Shown in pieces: positions 62,324 through 64,000 of a DNA stretch of 64,000 nucleotides. The stretch is from Craspedostauros australis (Eukaryota; Bacillariophyta; Bacillariophyceae; Mastogloiales; Achnanthaceae), in contig JAMXDE010000033.1 in NCBI GenBank assembly GCA_026770025.1, positions 372,001 to 436,000 of the forward strand, given 5' to 3'. Made by a program: the position numbers and the translations under genes. Every line of letters starts with the position of its first letter. Position 1 is the stretch's first letter. The notes below the pieces were generated by a model. It ran no database searches, had not been told where the DNA came from, and saw nothing but the letters and a program-made list of their open reading frames with translations.

Positions 62324-63305
62324 ATGTTTCACCGCGTCGCATCCCAAACGCTGCGATCCTCCGCCGTGAGACGGGCAGTCAGCAGAAATGGAGCCAACGC
62401 CGTTCAGAGACGAACGATGGGTGGAGGCGGAGCGTGAGTCTTCTTGTGCGCAGCTGAAGTGCGGCTGTGCGATGAATGGAGATGAATGGAGTGGTAGAGT
62501 GAATGGAGTGGTGAACGATGTAGTGAGGGAGGTCTTGTCGGCATCAAGGATACATCCAACATGATGGCAGTCCTCCGAAGACCCATCAAAGCAGCAACTG
62601 TGCAATGATGCGCGCTGAGAATCTTTCAAATCACTGCAACACATTGCAGTTCAACGCAACAAAAGAGAGCATGATGGTATATTCAGCGGCATGATGGTCT
62701 GTTGAATCCGCATTCCCAATATATGTACCATGCTCACCGAATCATCCTTCATCGTGTCATCTTCATTGCCTGTCACCCTGCTCCGGTATTGCCTTTGGAA
62801 TTCTATCGCAACGGATGACTGTACTGAATGCAACGACCCACCACAATGCAACATCCCCATCTTGATGCAACGATATCCACCGATAATGTGGGCTGGCACC
62901 AACGTCAACGTGTACTGGCACAAATCCAAACAAACACAAAATGAATGCTCCATACAATCAATCAATTCCTGTTGGCTCCTCCGTGTATTTCCACGCCCCG
63001 CCAGCTTCATGGAGACCAACCAATTCGGCACGCGATTGGGCGAGGCCTTCGGCACCCTGACATGGATATGGGTCTTCCACCGATTCCGAATGGACGGTGC
63101 CGTCCTCCTCGGTCTCAAGCACCCGTGGGATCACGACGATCACGGCCACGTTGCCGCACATGGAACGGACTTGGGTGCGGAGCAGGTGACGGAGAAATGG
63201 GAGACCTTCAGCGAGAGGGCCACGAACCCAGGTGATGACGACGACGACGACGACGATGATGATGATGACGACGATGACGACGACGACGATGATGACGATG
63301 AGTAG
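62324..63305 (+). CDS. Probable complex I subunit NDUFB2-like, two exons, poly-Asp tail
   Basis: Proposed CDS is 62324-62433 joined to 63005-63305 (136 residues). Exon 1 encodes an Arg/Ser/Ala-rich mitochondrial presequence (MFHRVASQTLRSSAVRRA). The intron begins GTGAGT and ends CCCGCCAG, and the joined codon GC/C gives GGGGAFMETNQFG. Exon 2 has one membrane helix with aromatic and basic residues (AFGTLTWIWVFHRFRMDG) followed by LLGLKHPWDHDDHGH, the layout of NDUFB2: a single helix, W.W..RF..D, then an acidic His-rich tail. The last 23 residues are Asp22-Glu. The 571-base intron is long for this window. The splice choice is inferred from frame and motif. Confidence 0.6.
62434..63004 (+). other. 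Proposed intron of the NDUFB2-like gene
   Basis: GTGAGT donor and CCAG acceptor after a pyrimidine-rich stretch. Without removal, exon 1 meets a stop right after the donor. A further small exon inside cannot be excluded. Confidence 0.55.
63230..63302 (+). repeat. GAC/GAT trinucleotide repeat encoding poly-Asp
   Basis: 22 consecutive aspartate codons mixing GAC and GAT and one GAG, then TAG. Codon mixing indicates protein-level selection or age and not a fresh slippage product. Confidence 0.9.
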
Positions 63306-63861
63306 ATCAAGGCGTGCTCTGCACAAGTACTCGTAAATCAACTTAACCATCACCTTCTTTCTCTTCTTCACTTCCTTCATGGGCTCGGTTGTAACAGTGT
63401 GTAGCTCATGAATTGCTCCACTCGATGATGCATAGCTTTCGTAATTGCATCGTTACAGACTGCATGGAGTACTCGCTCCAGAGAGGTCCTGCACTTCATG
63501 ACCCGCCAAGCCATACGGCATACTCTATACTAATTCCCACACTACAGAGCAGAAACAGTCTCTCATGTTTCCATCCACCAAAACAAGACCAAAAACAAAA
63601 GATGCGTTGGTTGGGCACAAACCTTCGAACACCAATGACGCATTCATGCGATGCCAGACCCAGGAGGATGGAGGATGGCACAATCCCAACTCAACACAAT
63701 CCAACTCAACAGAACAGAACACAACACAACACATTTTAGACACAGCCCAGAGACTTCCTCTTTTCTTCCATCGCAAGCGTAACATTCCACAACACTGTAC
63801 ATAGCACGAGTAGAACATCGAAAGCAGCCTGAGAATCAGTCACGTTCCAAGCGTGTCCACC
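63306..63861. other. Intergenic before the edge gene
   Basis: Contains an AACAC/ACTCAAC-rich stretch near 63694-63735. No gene seen. Confidence 0.5.
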
Positions 63862-64000
63862 ATGTTCCAGTCCTTCGCGAGATCGTCCGCTCGCAACGCC
63901 GCATTGGTTGCAGCTCCCTCGCTGTTGGTATCTTCTCTCATTGCTTCTGCGACGACGTCGCAATGCGAACAGCAGCAGCAATCGCAATCCACGAAGGACG
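63862..64000 (+). CDS. 5' end of a gene, probable mitochondrial presequence (partial)
   Basis: ATG at 63862, open to the window edge (46 codons). It starts MFQSFARSSARNAALVAAP, an Arg/Ser/Ala helix of the mitochondrial type, then a hydrophobic patch (LLVSSLIASATT) and a Gln-rich segment. The mature part is outside the window, so no function can be given. Confidence 0.55.
   Translation, partial: MFQSFARSSARNAALVAAPSLLVSSLIASATTSQCEQQQQSQSTKD

Overview
The window is nuclear DNA from a eukaryotic alga, most likely a diatom or a close ochrophyte relative. Genes are mostly single-exon with few short GT-AG introns. Two predicted proteins begin with a signal peptide followed at the cleavage site by a phenylalanine (SAAF, VVG-F), the bipartite plastid presequence of algae with secondary plastids. 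Mitochondrial proteins (class 2 dihydroorotate dehydrogenase, a probable complex I subunit) have separate presequences, and Copia-type retroelements dominate the repeats. I cannot name the species.

Layout. 1-7622: three tandem minus-strand MATH-BTB genes in repeat units of about 2.67 kb. 7623-8471: divergent promoter region. 8472-15035: a 2187-residue protein with three LanC-like domains. 15650-20811: a plastid-type coiled-coil protein, a small heat shock protein (minus) and an exostosin-type glycosyltransferase. 21838-27065: a decayed APE-RT-RNase H LINE (minus). 28683-30385: dihydroorotate dehydrogenase with one intron. 32153-46063: a nested repeat block in which an intact plus-strand Copia-type element with two 630-bp LTRs sits inside a decayed minus-strand Copia element, plus an LTR copy in inverted orientation. 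47646-49226: a saccharopine dehydrogenase-like oxidoreductase. 50204-54124: a probable two-gene PIF/Harbinger-like DNA transposon with convergent genes. 54361-57291: a second LINE fragment abutting another LTR copy. 57861-64000: a plastid-type RlmI-like rRNA methyltransferase, a J-domain protein, a small hypothetical ORF, a probable NDUFB2-like subunit with a poly-aspartate tail, and the start of one more gene cut by the window edge.

The cellular genes are unrelated housekeeping and regulatory genes; I see no operon-like pathway. The points most worth a second look are: (i) the triple LanC-like protein, whose zinc-ligand motifs are substituted in all three domains; (ii) a roughly 161-165 bp repeat family (near 27490, 30750 and 49591) with conserved edge boxes but different self-complementary cores; (iii) the seven in-frame TGA codons in the minus-strand Copia, all explicable as CGA to TGA at CpG; (iv) the MATH-BTB array, in which noncoding DNA is identical between copies while coding differences are clustered.
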